Assembly (NCBI GenBank): GCA_021604005.1
Contig: BQIV01000047.1
Location: 1-32,163 of the forward strand
From: Nitrospirales bacterium
GTDB lineage: Bacteria; Nitrospirota; Nitrospiria; Nitrospirales; UBA8639
Length of the DNA: 32,163 nucleotides
Direction: 5' to 3'
Shown: piece by piece, positions 9,635 through 17,131 of the stretch
Layout: the number at the start of each line of letters is the position of its first letter
How positions within the stretch are numbered: position 1 is the stretch's first letter
Notes under the pieces: model-generated
What the model was told of the DNA's origin: nothing
Databases searched by the model: none
What the model saw: only the letters and a program-made list of their open reading frames with translations
Position numbers and translations under genes: made by a program

Positions 9635-9680
9635 TCACAATCGTAAAGCTTTGTAACGAATTGTAACAGGTAAATTGTGA
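9635..9680 (-). promoter_or_regulatory. CpxR-like operator: three GTAAM repeats at 10-bp spacing inside a TCACAAT palindrome
   Basis: On the plus strand GTAAA (9643-9647), GTAAC (9653-9657) and GTAAC (9663-9667) are each separated by exactly 5 bp. This matches the known CpxR box GTAAA-N5-GTAAA with one extra half-site. The array is bracketed by TCACAAT (9635-9641) and ATTGTGA (9674-9680), a 7-bp inverted repeat. It lies 76-121 bp upstream of the Spy-like start, a normal place for an activator site. This supports control of the operon by its own OmpR-family regulator. Confidence 0.65.
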
Positions 9681-9865
9681 TTAGAAGGGTGGGAGCTGGG
9701 TAACTACAAAGAATAGTAAGAATTAACCAGGGAAGTTCTATTACTCAAGAGTTCTACTCTCGCATGATCATGTAGAGAACACCTTTCCAAGCATTGTATG
9801 CGATCAACGCGAAGAACCAAATGCTATGCAATGAAAGAAACATCCACAATATTCCGGTTGGTAGA

Positions 9866-10090
9866 TTACCGTCCTGTTTTAGATGATCTCTGTAGCGCGT
9901 GTGGAATAGTTCTTTTAAAAAATAGTGTTCGCAGGCCTATGCAATAGACTCCTAGTGAAGGCAATATCCATTGTCGGATTGGATCAGGCAGTGAACTAGT
10001 CACTATAAGCAATAAAGCGAAAACGAATGAAGTAGCCCCAAATGAAAATATCCAGATCCCACGACGTTCTATAAAATCACTCAGCTTCAT
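9866..10090 (-). CDS. Small two-helix membrane protein, unknown
   Basis: 74 residues, start MKLSDFIERRG. Two hydrophobic segments (about 12-32 and 41-58) are joined by SSLPDPIRQW, with a basic tail (FFKRTIPHALQRSSKTGR). A weak purine-rich AAAGA precedes the ATG at 10090. No family is recognised. The helix pattern with positive charges flanking the membrane segments argues for a real protein, but the ribosome site is poor and no neighbour indicates a function. The 306 bp on its 3' side up to 9559 contain the Spy operon operator and nothing else I can recognise. Confidence 0.4.
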   Translation of the reverse strand: MKLSDFIERRGIWIFSFGATSFVFALLLIVTSSLPDPIRQWILPSLGVYCIGLRTLFFKRTIPHALQRSSKTGR

Positions 10091-10160
10091 GTTTTTCTTT
10101 CAAATGATTGTGCTAGATGGGTGCTAGAGAAATATATCAATGGCCTTCCTCATTTTTATC

Positions 10161-10463
10161 TTATACCTTTGATGCCCGACAGCCATCGAGAACGGCCTCT
10201 GATCTTGTTTCGTAACAACGTTCAGGCTTCGTCTTGAGGTAGTGGCGTTGTCCCTTTACATGATAGATGCAGCGTTCGCCAGAATAGGTCGTAAAGTTTC
10301 CTTTGATCGGATGGGTGAACGGACAGTCTTGATCTGTTAATGGTGGGACTCCAGAACGTGCTGGTTTTCCAGGATTCGCTGATTGCTGGGATGAAGAAGC
10401 TATTGTTACTAAACAGAACAATGTTAACAATAAAGCGAAAGTCAAAATCCGTATAGAAAACAA
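10161..10463 (-). CDS. Small secreted protein with a CPxxxxIKGN...IYHVKG motif
   Basis: About 100 residues. A signal peptide (about 1-23, RILTFALLLTLFCLVTIASS) is followed by a Pro/Ser-rich linker and a compact domain CPFTHPIKGNFTTYSGERCIYHVKGQRHY...CYETRSEAVLDGC. From memory this resembles the short C-terminal module found after thermonuclease or endonuclease domains (IKGN...G..IYH.PG...Y..T). Here it stands alone with four cysteines. The start is TTG at 10463 with GAGG about 7 nt upstream; no in-frame ATG fits. The role is unknown; it may be an envelope-located ligand-binding module. Confidence 0.6.
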   Translation of the reverse strand: MFSIRILTFALLLTLFCLVTIASSSQQSANPGKPARSGVPPLTDQDCPFTHPIKGNFTTYSGERCIYHVKGQRHYLKTKPERCYETRSEAVLDGCRASKV

Positions 10464-10780
10464 AGCGATGCCTCATTCTTGCCGTTATGACTTGTACCTT
10501 TTATTGTATCGAACGCACGCTTAGCTATATTGCTATTTCGAGATATCAAAGCCTCTGGTTAACATGCTAACAAATTGTTTTTTTTAATTTTTTTTTGCAA
10601 AAAACCAGCTATTTCTTTCTGGTGAGGTGAAGTTCTACGCCATCCTCTCAAACTAGGGCTTCAGGGTGCAAAATTGGGTCTTTTGATTGGTTGCGAAGAA
10701 GAAGCTATCTCCGTACAATCCACAATTCCACGCGATGTGGTTCACTCTAGACTTGTCTTTATTTAAGGTAGGGCAAAACT
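10464..10780. other. Intergenic region upstream of aclB
   Basis: 317 bp between divergent genes. It contains a very T-rich tract (about 10568-10598) ending in TTTTTTTTTGC followed by AAAAAA. A plausible sigma70 promoter for aclB lies downstream of it. No other gene or repeat is seen. The tract may bend DNA or insulate the two divergent units. Confidence 0.5.
10691..10719 (+). promoter_or_regulatory. Candidate sigma70 promoter of the rTCA cluster
   Basis: TTGCGA (10691-10696) and TACAAT (10714-10719) are separated by 17 bp. This would give a leader of about 55 nt before the aclB ATG at 10781, which is preceded by AAGGTAGGG. It is a good match by eye, with no experimental support. Confidence 0.45.
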
Positions 10781-11980
10781 ATGGCTAAAGTTCTTGAAGG
10801 CCCGGGAATGGGCCTCCTTCAAAAGTGGGGTTTGAAAACCCCAAATTATGTTGTGGTGAGTTCTGGTGATGAGTTTGACCAATTGGCCAACGCCAACGAC
10901 TGGCTAGCAAAAAGCAAGCTTGTGGTGAAGGCGCATGAAGCCTTGGGGTCACGGTTTAAACTTGGGCTGGTAAAGGTGGGGTTGGATCTTGCGCAGGCCA
11001 AGTCTGCCGTTCGTGACATGTTGGGAAAACAAGTTGAGTCGGTTACCATTAGAGAAGTGATCGTGTCTGAATCGATCGATCACAAAGAAGAGTATTATGT
11101 TTCAGCGAAATCCACGCGTGAGGGCGTGGAAATTATGGCCACAACGTATGGCGGCGTAGAAGTTGAGGCCAATTGGGAAAAGGTGAAACGTATTCTGGTA
11201 GGCATTGGAGAGTCTCCAACTGATTCAGAGCTTTTGGCTCTTTCGAAAGATGCGGGGTTTACGGGTGATACCGCCGCGAAAATGGCCGAGTTCCTGAAAA
11301 AACTCTACATCTGTTTTGATAATGAAGATGCGCAATATTTAGAAATTAATCCCGTTGTGAAAGATGGAAACGGCGATCTCGTCGCGCTGGATGCGGTGAC
11401 GCTTCTGGATGGTGATGCAAAGTTCCGTCACAAGGATTGGAACTTCCCGTTTGCCGCTGAATTTGGTCGGGCCTATACAAAAAATGAAGAAGAAGTCATG
11501 GCCGTTGATGCGAAGGTCAAAGGTTCCGTGAAGTTGATTGAAATTCCTGGCGGTAATATCGCGATGTTACCTGCGGGCGGTGGTGCAAGTGTTTATTATT
11601 CCGATGCTGTCGTAGCTCGAGGGGGAAAGCTCGCGAATTATGCGGAATATTCTGGCGATCCACCGGATTGGGCGGTTGAAGTCCTCACCGATAAAGTCTG
11701 TTCGTTGCCGAATCTTAAACACATTATTGTTGGAGGAGCGATTGCGAATTTCACTGATGTGAAAAAGACATTTGGTGGCATTATCAACGCCTTTCGCAAG
11801 GCGAAAGCCGAGGGCAAGCTAGACGGAGTGAAAATTTGGGTACGACGGGGCGGTCCGAACGAAAAACAAGGACTTGCATCCATGCGTTCCCTTCAAGATG
11901 AAGGGTTTGATATTCATGTATTTGATCGCACAACGCCGTTGACAGATATTGTCGATATGGCGATGGCGGCGAAATCATAA
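10781..11980 (+). CDS. aclB: ATP-citrate lyase, small (beta) subunit
   Basis: 399 residues, matching the Chlorobium AclB length (about 398). The ATP-grasp part (about 1-240) is SucC-like (VVKAHEALGSRFKLGLVKVG, YLEINPVV) and is followed by the citrate-binding part (about 245-399; PGGNIAMLPAGGGASVYYSD, GGAIANFTDV). With AclA it catalyses ATP- and CoA-dependent cleavage of citrate to acetyl-CoA and oxaloacetate, the diagnostic step of the rTCA cycle. The start is the ATG at 10781. It is first in the cluster, 31 bp ahead of aclA, with a candidate promoter upstream. Confidence 0.96.
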   Translation: MAKVLEGPGMGLLQKWGLKTPNYVVVSSGDEFDQLANANDWLAKSKLVVKAHEALGSRFKLGLVKVGLDLAQAKSAVRDMLGKQVESVTIREVIVSESIDHKEEYYVSAKSTREGVEIMATTYGGVEVEANWEKVKRILVGIGESPTDSELLALSKDAGFTGDTAAKMAEFLKKLYICFDNEDAQYLEINPVVKDGNGDLVALDAVTLLDGDAKFRHKDWNFPFAAEFGRAYTKNEEEVMAVDAKVKGSVKLIEIPGGNIAMLPAGGGASVYYSDAVVARGGKLANYAEYSGDPPDWAVEVLTDKVCSLPNLKHIIVGGAIANFTDVKKTFGGIINAFRKAKAEGKLDGVKIWVRRGGPNEKQGLASMRSLQDEGFDIHVFDRTTPLTDIVDMAMAAKS

Positions 11981-12011
11981 ATTTGAATTTTCGGCTTAGG
12001 AGACACTTTCG

Positions 12012-13838
12012 ATGAGTATTCTCGCAACCAAGGACACACATGTGGTTATTCAAGGCGGAGTCGCAGGCGTGAATGCGGCTCGTCGTATGGCCGAGTTCCG
12101 GTATATGAATAAGCAGCCGTTGAACGTTTCAGCATTTGTCTATCCGCCTGATGCGGGAAAGACCAATGAGGTTGTTTGCGGAACGGAGCTCGTCGCAATC
12201 CCAATTTACAAGTCAGTGGCTGAAGCAACCAAAAATCATCCGGAGATTAACACCAGTCTCGTCTATGTCGGGGCTGATCGCGCCTATGCCGCGGCGAAGG
12301 AAGCATTGGATGATGCCCATATACAAACCGTTTCGATGATTACCGAAGGGTTGCCTGAAAAGGATGCCAAATTACTCGGGAAGCATGCCCGTGGGTTAAA
12401 GAAAACGTTTAATGGCCCTTCCTCAATTGGAGTGGTTTCGGCCGGCGAATGTCGTTTGGGTGTGATTGGAGGAGCCTTCGATAATTTGGTGGCCTGTAAA
12501 CTCTATCGTCCCGGCTCATTTGGCGTCATTACCAAGTCTGGCGGTTTATCGAACGAAATTATTTGGATTTGTTCGCAATTTGCTGACGGTATTACGACCG
12601 CAATCGGCATTGGGGGTGACGCATACCCAGGAACGGACTATGTCAGTTACTTGGAAATGTTTGAAAATGATCCTCAGACGAAAGCGGTGGTAATTGTTGG
12701 CGAAATGGGAGGCGACTTAGAGGAGCGTGCCGCCGAGTGGTATGGCGCGAAGAAACGTCGTATTAAATTGCTTGCGGTGGTTTCGGGTTTCTGCCAAGAA
12801 AGTCTTCCAAAAGGCATGAAGTTCGGGCATGCTGGCGCAAAAGAAGGGTTAAAAGGAGAAGGGTCAGCTCGGGCGAAATCAGAAGCATTGAAAAAGGCCG
12901 GAGCGTTGGTCCCGGAAACCTTTGGCGCGTTAGGTCCAGCGATCAAGGCGACGCATCAAGAACTCTTGAAGAGTGGCGAAGTGAAAGCCATCCCTGATCT
13001 TGCTCCCGCGGATGTACCGCGGCTTCCCAAGACGGTTGCCGACGCCAAAAAAGACGGCGAAGTGCTTGTCGCTCCACTGATCAGATCCACGATCAGCGAT
13101 GATCGTGGCGACGAACCTCTCTATCAGGGCTATCCTGCCTCAGAGCTCATCAACAATGGTTATGATATTCCGCATGTTATCGGGTTGCTGTGGGACAATC
13201 GGTTGGTGACGAAGCAAGAAGCGGAAATTATCAAGCGGATTATCATGTTGTCAGCCGATCATGGACCCTGCGTGAGTGGCGCGTTGACGACCGTGATTGC
13301 CGCTTGTGCGGGCATTGGCCTTTCGCAGGCTGTTGCCGCGGGTATAATCATGATCGGGCCTCGTTTTGGTGGTGCGGTGACTGATGCTGGCAGATGGTTT
13401 AAGTATGCTATCGACAATAAGTTATCTGTTGATGACTTCTTGGGCTATATGAAGAAGAATGTTGGGCCGGTTCCTGGAATCGGTCATCGTGTGAAAAGTT
13501 TACGGAATCCTGATAAGCGAGTGAAAGAACTCGTTGGCTATGTGAAGAGCCTTGGAATCGAGACTCCACACTTGGACTTTGCGCTCGAAGTTGAAAAAAT
13601 CACCGCGACGAAAAAAGATAATTTGATTTTGAATGTCGACGGTACCATGGCAGCGGTGTTGGTTGACTTGAAATTCCCGGTTGATAGTTTGAATGGTTTC
13701 TTTATTCTGGCTCGAACGATTGGCATGATCGGTCATTGGACCGATCAAAAACGTCAAGGGAGCCGTTTGATTCGTTTGTTTGACTATTTGGTGAATTATG
13801 CGTCGCCAAAGCGTCGCGAAGTTCCACCTTTACAATAA
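12012..13838 (+). CDS. aclA: ATP-citrate lyase, large (alpha) subunit
   Basis: 608 residues, identical in length to Chlorobium AclA. The N-terminal half is SucD-like with the phosphorylated His273 in KFGHAGAKEG, the same residue number as in the green sulfur enzyme. The C-terminal part (about 360-608) is the citrate-synthase-like citryl-CoA lyase domain with SADHGPCVSGA, GIGHRVKS and the aspartate in LNVDGTMAAV. It works with AclB to produce acetyl-CoA and oxaloacetate. AGGAGA lies 10 nt before the ATG. The 75-bp gap to aconitase contains no terminator, so co-transcription is likely. Confidence 0.97.
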   Translation: MSILATKDTHVVIQGGVAGVNAARRMAEFRYMNKQPLNVSAFVYPPDAGKTNEVVCGTELVAIPIYKSVAEATKNHPEINTSLVYVGADRAYAAAKEALDDAHIQTVSMITEGLPEKDAKLLGKHARGLKKTFNGPSSIGVVSAGECRLGVIGGAFDNLVACKLYRPGSFGVITKSGGLSNEIIWICSQFADGITTAIGIGGDAYPGTDYVSYLEMFENDPQTKAVVIVGEMGGDLEERAAEWYGAKKRRIKLLAVVSGFCQESLPKGMKFGHAGAKEGLKGEGSARAKSEALKKAGALVPETFGALGPAIKATHQELLKSGEVKAIPDLAPADVPRLPKTVADAKKDGEVLVAPLIRSTISDDRGDEPLYQGYPASELINNGYDIPHVIGLLWDNRLVTKQEAEIIKRIIMLSADHGPCVSGALTTVIAACAGIGLSQAVAAGIIMIGPRFGGAVTDAGRWFKYAIDNKLSVDDFLGYMKKNVGPVPGIGHRVKSLRNPDKRVKELVGYVKSLGIETPHLDFALEVEKITATKKDNLILNVDGTMAAVLVDLKFPVDSLNGFFILARTIGMIGHWTDQKRQGSRLIRLFDYLVNYASPKRREVPPLQ

Positions 13839-13913
13839 CGCAATTTTTATTGTCCTCTGATTGCAAGGGTCGAAACAGACAGCTGGCAATCGGAAAGAGA
13901 CGGAGAGAATACC

Positions 13914-16160
13914 ATGTCCCTAGAACTCGTACAAAAACTGTATGCTTCAATGCCAAGCGTGGTGGAAAAAGCACGGAAGAAGTTTGGTCGTCCCCTCACG
14001 TTGGCTGAAAAAATTTTAGTTTCCCATGCGGATAATTTTGATTCACAAGTCTGGGATCGTGGGAAGGCCATGCTGGCGCTTCGTCCAGATCGAGTGGCTA
14101 TGCAGGATGCGACTGCGCAAATGGCGATGTTGCAGTTTATTCAAGCGGGAAAGAAGCAAGCCGCGGTACCCAGCACGATCCATTGCGATCACCTCATACG
14201 TGCCGAAATGGGATCTGAAAAAGATCTCATGATTGCCAATGATGAAAATCGAGAAGTCTATAACTTTCTTGCCTCTGCTGGAAAAAAATATGGCATTGGG
14301 TTTTGGAAGCCAGGAGCTGGGATCATCCATCAGGTTGTTCTTGAAAATTATGCGTTTCCGGGTGGACTGATCATTGGAACCGATTCTCATACGCCTAACG
14401 GGGGTGGATTAGGGATGCTTGCCATCGGTGTCGGTGGTGCAGATGCGGGCGAAGTCATGGCTGGCCTGCCTTGGGAAGTCTTGCATCCGAAATTGATAGG
14501 CGTGAAGCTGACTGGAAAACTGAACGGGTGGGCATCGCCGAAAGATGTCATTCTCTATATCTGCGGGAAGCTAACGGTGAAGGGCGGAACCAATAAGATT
14601 GTCGAATACTTTGGCCCTGGCGCAGAAACTATCAGTGCCACAGGAAAAGGCACGATTACGAATATGGGGGCTGAACTGGGCGCAACCACATCGGTTTTCC
14701 CATTTGATCAAAAAATGGTTGCCTATCTGAACATCACGGAACGGGAAGATATTGCAAAATTGGCTGAAGCCAATCGTGATCTGTTAGTGGCCGACACTGA
14801 AGTCTATGCGTCACCAGAAAAATACTATGACGAGATTGTGGAAATCGATCTGTCAACGCTTGAACCGCACGTCGTTGGTCCGCATTCGCCGGATTTGGCT
14901 AGGCCAATCTCCAAGTTGGCGGCAGAAGCCAAGGAAAAAGGGTATCCGGTTGAATTGAAGGCGACCTTGGTCGGTAGCTGTACGAATTCCTCGTACGAAG
15001 ACATTGGACGTGCCGCGCATATTGCTCAACAGGGCCTCAAGGCTGGCCTCAAAGCGACGACCGCATTTCTTGTGAGTCCTGGATCTGAACGAATTTATCA
15101 CACGATGAAGCGTGATGGCTTCATGAAAACCTTTGAGGATATGGGTGCAACGGTATTAGCTAATGCCTGTGGTCCGTGTATTGGCCAATGGAAGCGTGCG
15201 GACGGAGTCAAAGGAAAGGCCGACTCGATCGTAAGTACCTTTAACCGGAATTTCCCAGGTCGAAACGATGGCATTGCGGAAACGCTCTCGTTTTTGGCGA
15301 GCCCTGAAGTGGTAACGGCCTATGCATTTTCCGGTGATTTAGGCTTTGATCCTGTGAATCAGACGATTAAAACCGCTGATGGAAAAGAACTGAAGTTCGA
15401 TCCGCCGCAAGGCGAGGAATTGCCGGCTAATGGCTTTGCAAAGGGTGAAGAAGGTTTCGTGCCTCCGGCAGAGAATGGCGACGGGCTTGAAGTTGACCTC
15501 CCGCCCACAAGTGAACGGTTACAGCTCTTGCAACCATTTCCCAAATGGGATGGGAAGGACTTTGACAAACTTCCCCTTCTGTTAAAAACAAAAGGCAAGA
15601 CCACAACCGATCATATTTCTCCGGCTGGGCCTTGGCTGAAATTTCGTGGGCATCTCGACAAAATTAGCGATAACATGTTCCTGGGCGCTACGAATGCTTT
15701 TTCAACGGAGCCTGGAAAAGGTACCAATGTTCTCACTGGTGAATCAGGGCTGAACATTGCGCAAATTGCTCGTGACTATAAAGCAAAAGGCGTTGGGTCA
15801 TTTGTTGTCGGTGATGAAAACTACGGCGAAGGAAGCAGTCGAGAACATGCGGCTATGTCTCCTCGATTCTTGGGTGTGTTAGCTGTTTTGACGAAGAGCT
15901 TTGCACGGATCCATGAGACGAACTTGAAAAAACAAGGTGTGCTTCCGATGACATTCGCGAATCCGAGTGACTATGATCAAATTGAACAGGAAGACCGGTT
16001 CTCTGTTCACGGACTGAACAATCTGACTCCTGGACAACCCATCGATATCACGATTCACAAGAAAGATGGGAAAGAAGTGAACATTAAAGCCAACCACAGC
16101 ATGACTGAGCAGCAAATTGTCTGGTTTAGAGCTGGGTCGGCGTTGAACGCCTTAAATTAA
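13914..16160 (+). CDS. acn: Aconitate hydratase, mitochondrial-type
   Basis: 748 residues, close to the mitochondrial-type aconitase size. The three ligands of the [4Fe-4S] cluster are visible: Cys356 (GSCTNSS), Cys419 and Cys422 (NACGPCIGQW). The substrate region has GTDSHTPNGGGLG. The swivel domain contains GDENYGEGSSREHAA and the arginine in KSFARIHETN. It isomerises isocitrate and citrate; in the reductive direction it delivers citrate to AclBA. GGAGAG precedes the ATG at 13914. Its position directly after aclA fits a dedicated rTCA role. Confidence 0.96.
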   Translation: MSLELVQKLYASMPSVVEKARKKFGRPLTLAEKILVSHADNFDSQVWDRGKAMLALRPDRVAMQDATAQMAMLQFIQAGKKQAAVPSTIHCDHLIRAEMGSEKDLMIANDENREVYNFLASAGKKYGIGFWKPGAGIIHQVVLENYAFPGGLIIGTDSHTPNGGGLGMLAIGVGGADAGEVMAGLPWEVLHPKLIGVKLTGKLNGWASPKDVILYICGKLTVKGGTNKIVEYFGPGAETISATGKGTITNMGAELGATTSVFPFDQKMVAYLNITEREDIAKLAEANRDLLVADTEVYASPEKYYDEIVEIDLSTLEPHVVGPHSPDLARPISKLAAEAKEKGYPVELKATLVGSCTNSSYEDIGRAAHIAQQGLKAGLKATTAFLVSPGSERIYHTMKRDGFMKTFEDMGATVLANACGPCIGQWKRADGVKGKADSIVSTFNRNFPGRNDGIAETLSFLASPEVVTAYAFSGDLGFDPVNQTIKTADGKELKFDPPQGEELPANGFAKGEEGFVPPAENGDGLEVDLPPTSERLQLLQPFPKWDGKDFDKLPLLLKTKGKTTTDHISPAGPWLKFRGHLDKISDNMFLGATNAFSTEPGKGTNVLTGESGLNIAQIARDYKAKGVGSFVVGDENYGEGSSREHAAMSPRFLGVLAVLTKSFARIHETNLKKQGVLPMTFANPSDYDQIEQEDRFSVHGLNNLTPGQPIDITIHKKDGKEVNIKANHSMTEQQIVWFRAGSALNALN

Positions 16161-16179
16161 TTATTTCCTATTGATCATT

Positions 16180-16899
16180 ATGGCTGCTGAGACATTTGAT
16201 AAAGAACGTACGCTTGAGGGGGAAGACGGTCTTCAACCGCAAATGGTGAGGGTGGAGATTGAGGGAAAGCCCTTTCAAGTTCCAGCCGGTATTACGCTGA
16301 TCAAAGCCCTCTGGTATACCGGCCAGGAAGTGATTCGCGGTGTCGGGTGTCTTGGCGGGTTTTGCGGAGCCTGTGCGACGTACTATCGAACCAAAGATGA
16401 CCCGAAAGTCAAAACATGTTTAGCCTGTTCATTTGCAGTGGAAGACGGCATGTCATTTTCATTCATGCCGGCCTTCCCTGCGAGAAAAGCCACGTATGAT
16501 CTGACGGAACTCAAAGACCCTAAACAAGATCTTTTCACGTTGTATCCCGAAGCTCCTCTCTGCCGAAATTGCAATGCCTGTACGGAGGCCTGTCCGCAAT
16601 CTATTGATGTACGCGAAGGAGTTTGGAAGGCGGTCTTTGGTGACTTTCAGGCTGTCTCGGAAATGTTCATGGATTGTGTGATGTGTGGAATGTGTGCTCC
16701 TGTCTGCATAGCAGATATTGCGCCAAATCTTGTGGCCGTCTATGCCAGTCGTGCTCAAGGTGTGCATTTTACGGATAAGCCTGAAGGCTTAGATACACGA
16801 ATTCAGGCGATTGAAGAAGGTCGTTATCAAGCCGACTGGGCAAGAGTGCTCAAGATGTCTGATGAGGAATTGCAGCAAGCCTCGGCGAAGATTCCATAG
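16180..16899 (+). CDS. frdB: Fumarate reductase/succinate dehydrogenase iron-sulfur subunit
   Basis: 239 residues from the ATG at 16180; a TTG at 16171 would add three. The [2Fe-2S] ligands are Cys57, Cys62, Cys65 and Cys80 (GCLGGFCGAC...TCLAC). The ferredoxin-like part has Cys128/131/134/138 (CRNCNACTEACP) and Cys166/169/172/176 (CVMCGMCAPVC). The second motif has four cysteines where classical FrdB/SdhB have a [3Fe-4S] pattern lacking one, so two [4Fe-4S] clusters are expected. It passes electrons to the FrdA-like flavoprotein encoded next. The gene starts 19 bp after acn, without a clear ribosome site. No membrane-anchor gene is adjacent. Confidence 0.88.
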   Translation: MAAETFDKERTLEGEDGLQPQMVRVEIEGKPFQVPAGITLIKALWYTGQEVIRGVGCLGGFCGACATYYRTKDDPKVKTCLACSFAVEDGMSFSFMPAFPARKATYDLTELKDPKQDLFTLYPEAPLCRNCNACTEACPQSIDVREGVWKAVFGDFQAVSEMFMDCVMCGMCAPVCIADIAPNLVAVYASRAQGVHFTDKPEGLDTRIQAIEEGRYQADWARVLKMSDEELQQASAKIP

Positions 16900-16902
16900 C
16901 GA

Positions 16903-17000
16903 AAATCAAAATAAAAAGTGAAAAATTTAAAATGAAAAATATGAAAGTGAGCACAGGAACGTTATCTTCACTGTGCACCTTACATGTTGCACTTTTCATT
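16903..17000. repeat. AT-rich degenerate palindromic element between frdB and frdA
   Basis: The left arm contains AATGAAAAATATGAAAGTG then GAGCACAG. The right arm, read in reverse complement, gives AATGAAAAGTGCAACATG and AAGGTGCACAG. This imperfect inverted repeat is preceded by a run of A-rich near-repeats (AAAATCAAAATAAAAAGTG). It resembles the short dispersed AAAAATGAAAAGTG-type intergenic repeats seen in many bacterial genomes; that likeness is from memory. It may form a long weak stem in the mRNA. A 39-codon frame here (16932-17051) is most likely not a gene. Confidence 0.4.
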
Positions 17001-17131
17001 GGAACTCCAATTGTTCTTGCCTCGGTAACTCTAGAACACGGTCGTTGTTAGTTAGAAAGTCGCTGTTGCCATGTTCTGTTTGCCGTTTTTATTGGGCTAG
17101 TCGAAATACTACATTAATTAAAGGTACCCGA

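Noticed and set aside
16932-17051. 39-codon plus-strand frame with a hydrophobic stretch between frdB and frdA
   Set aside because: It lies over the AT-rich inverted repeat, has no ribosome site, and ends in unrelated sequence; more likely a by-product of the repeat.
16973-17131. N-terminal extension of the FrdA frame (53 residues)
   Set aside because: Cys/Ser-rich sequence unlike the family; the GTG at 17132 has AAAGGT at the right distance and starts a normal N-terminus.
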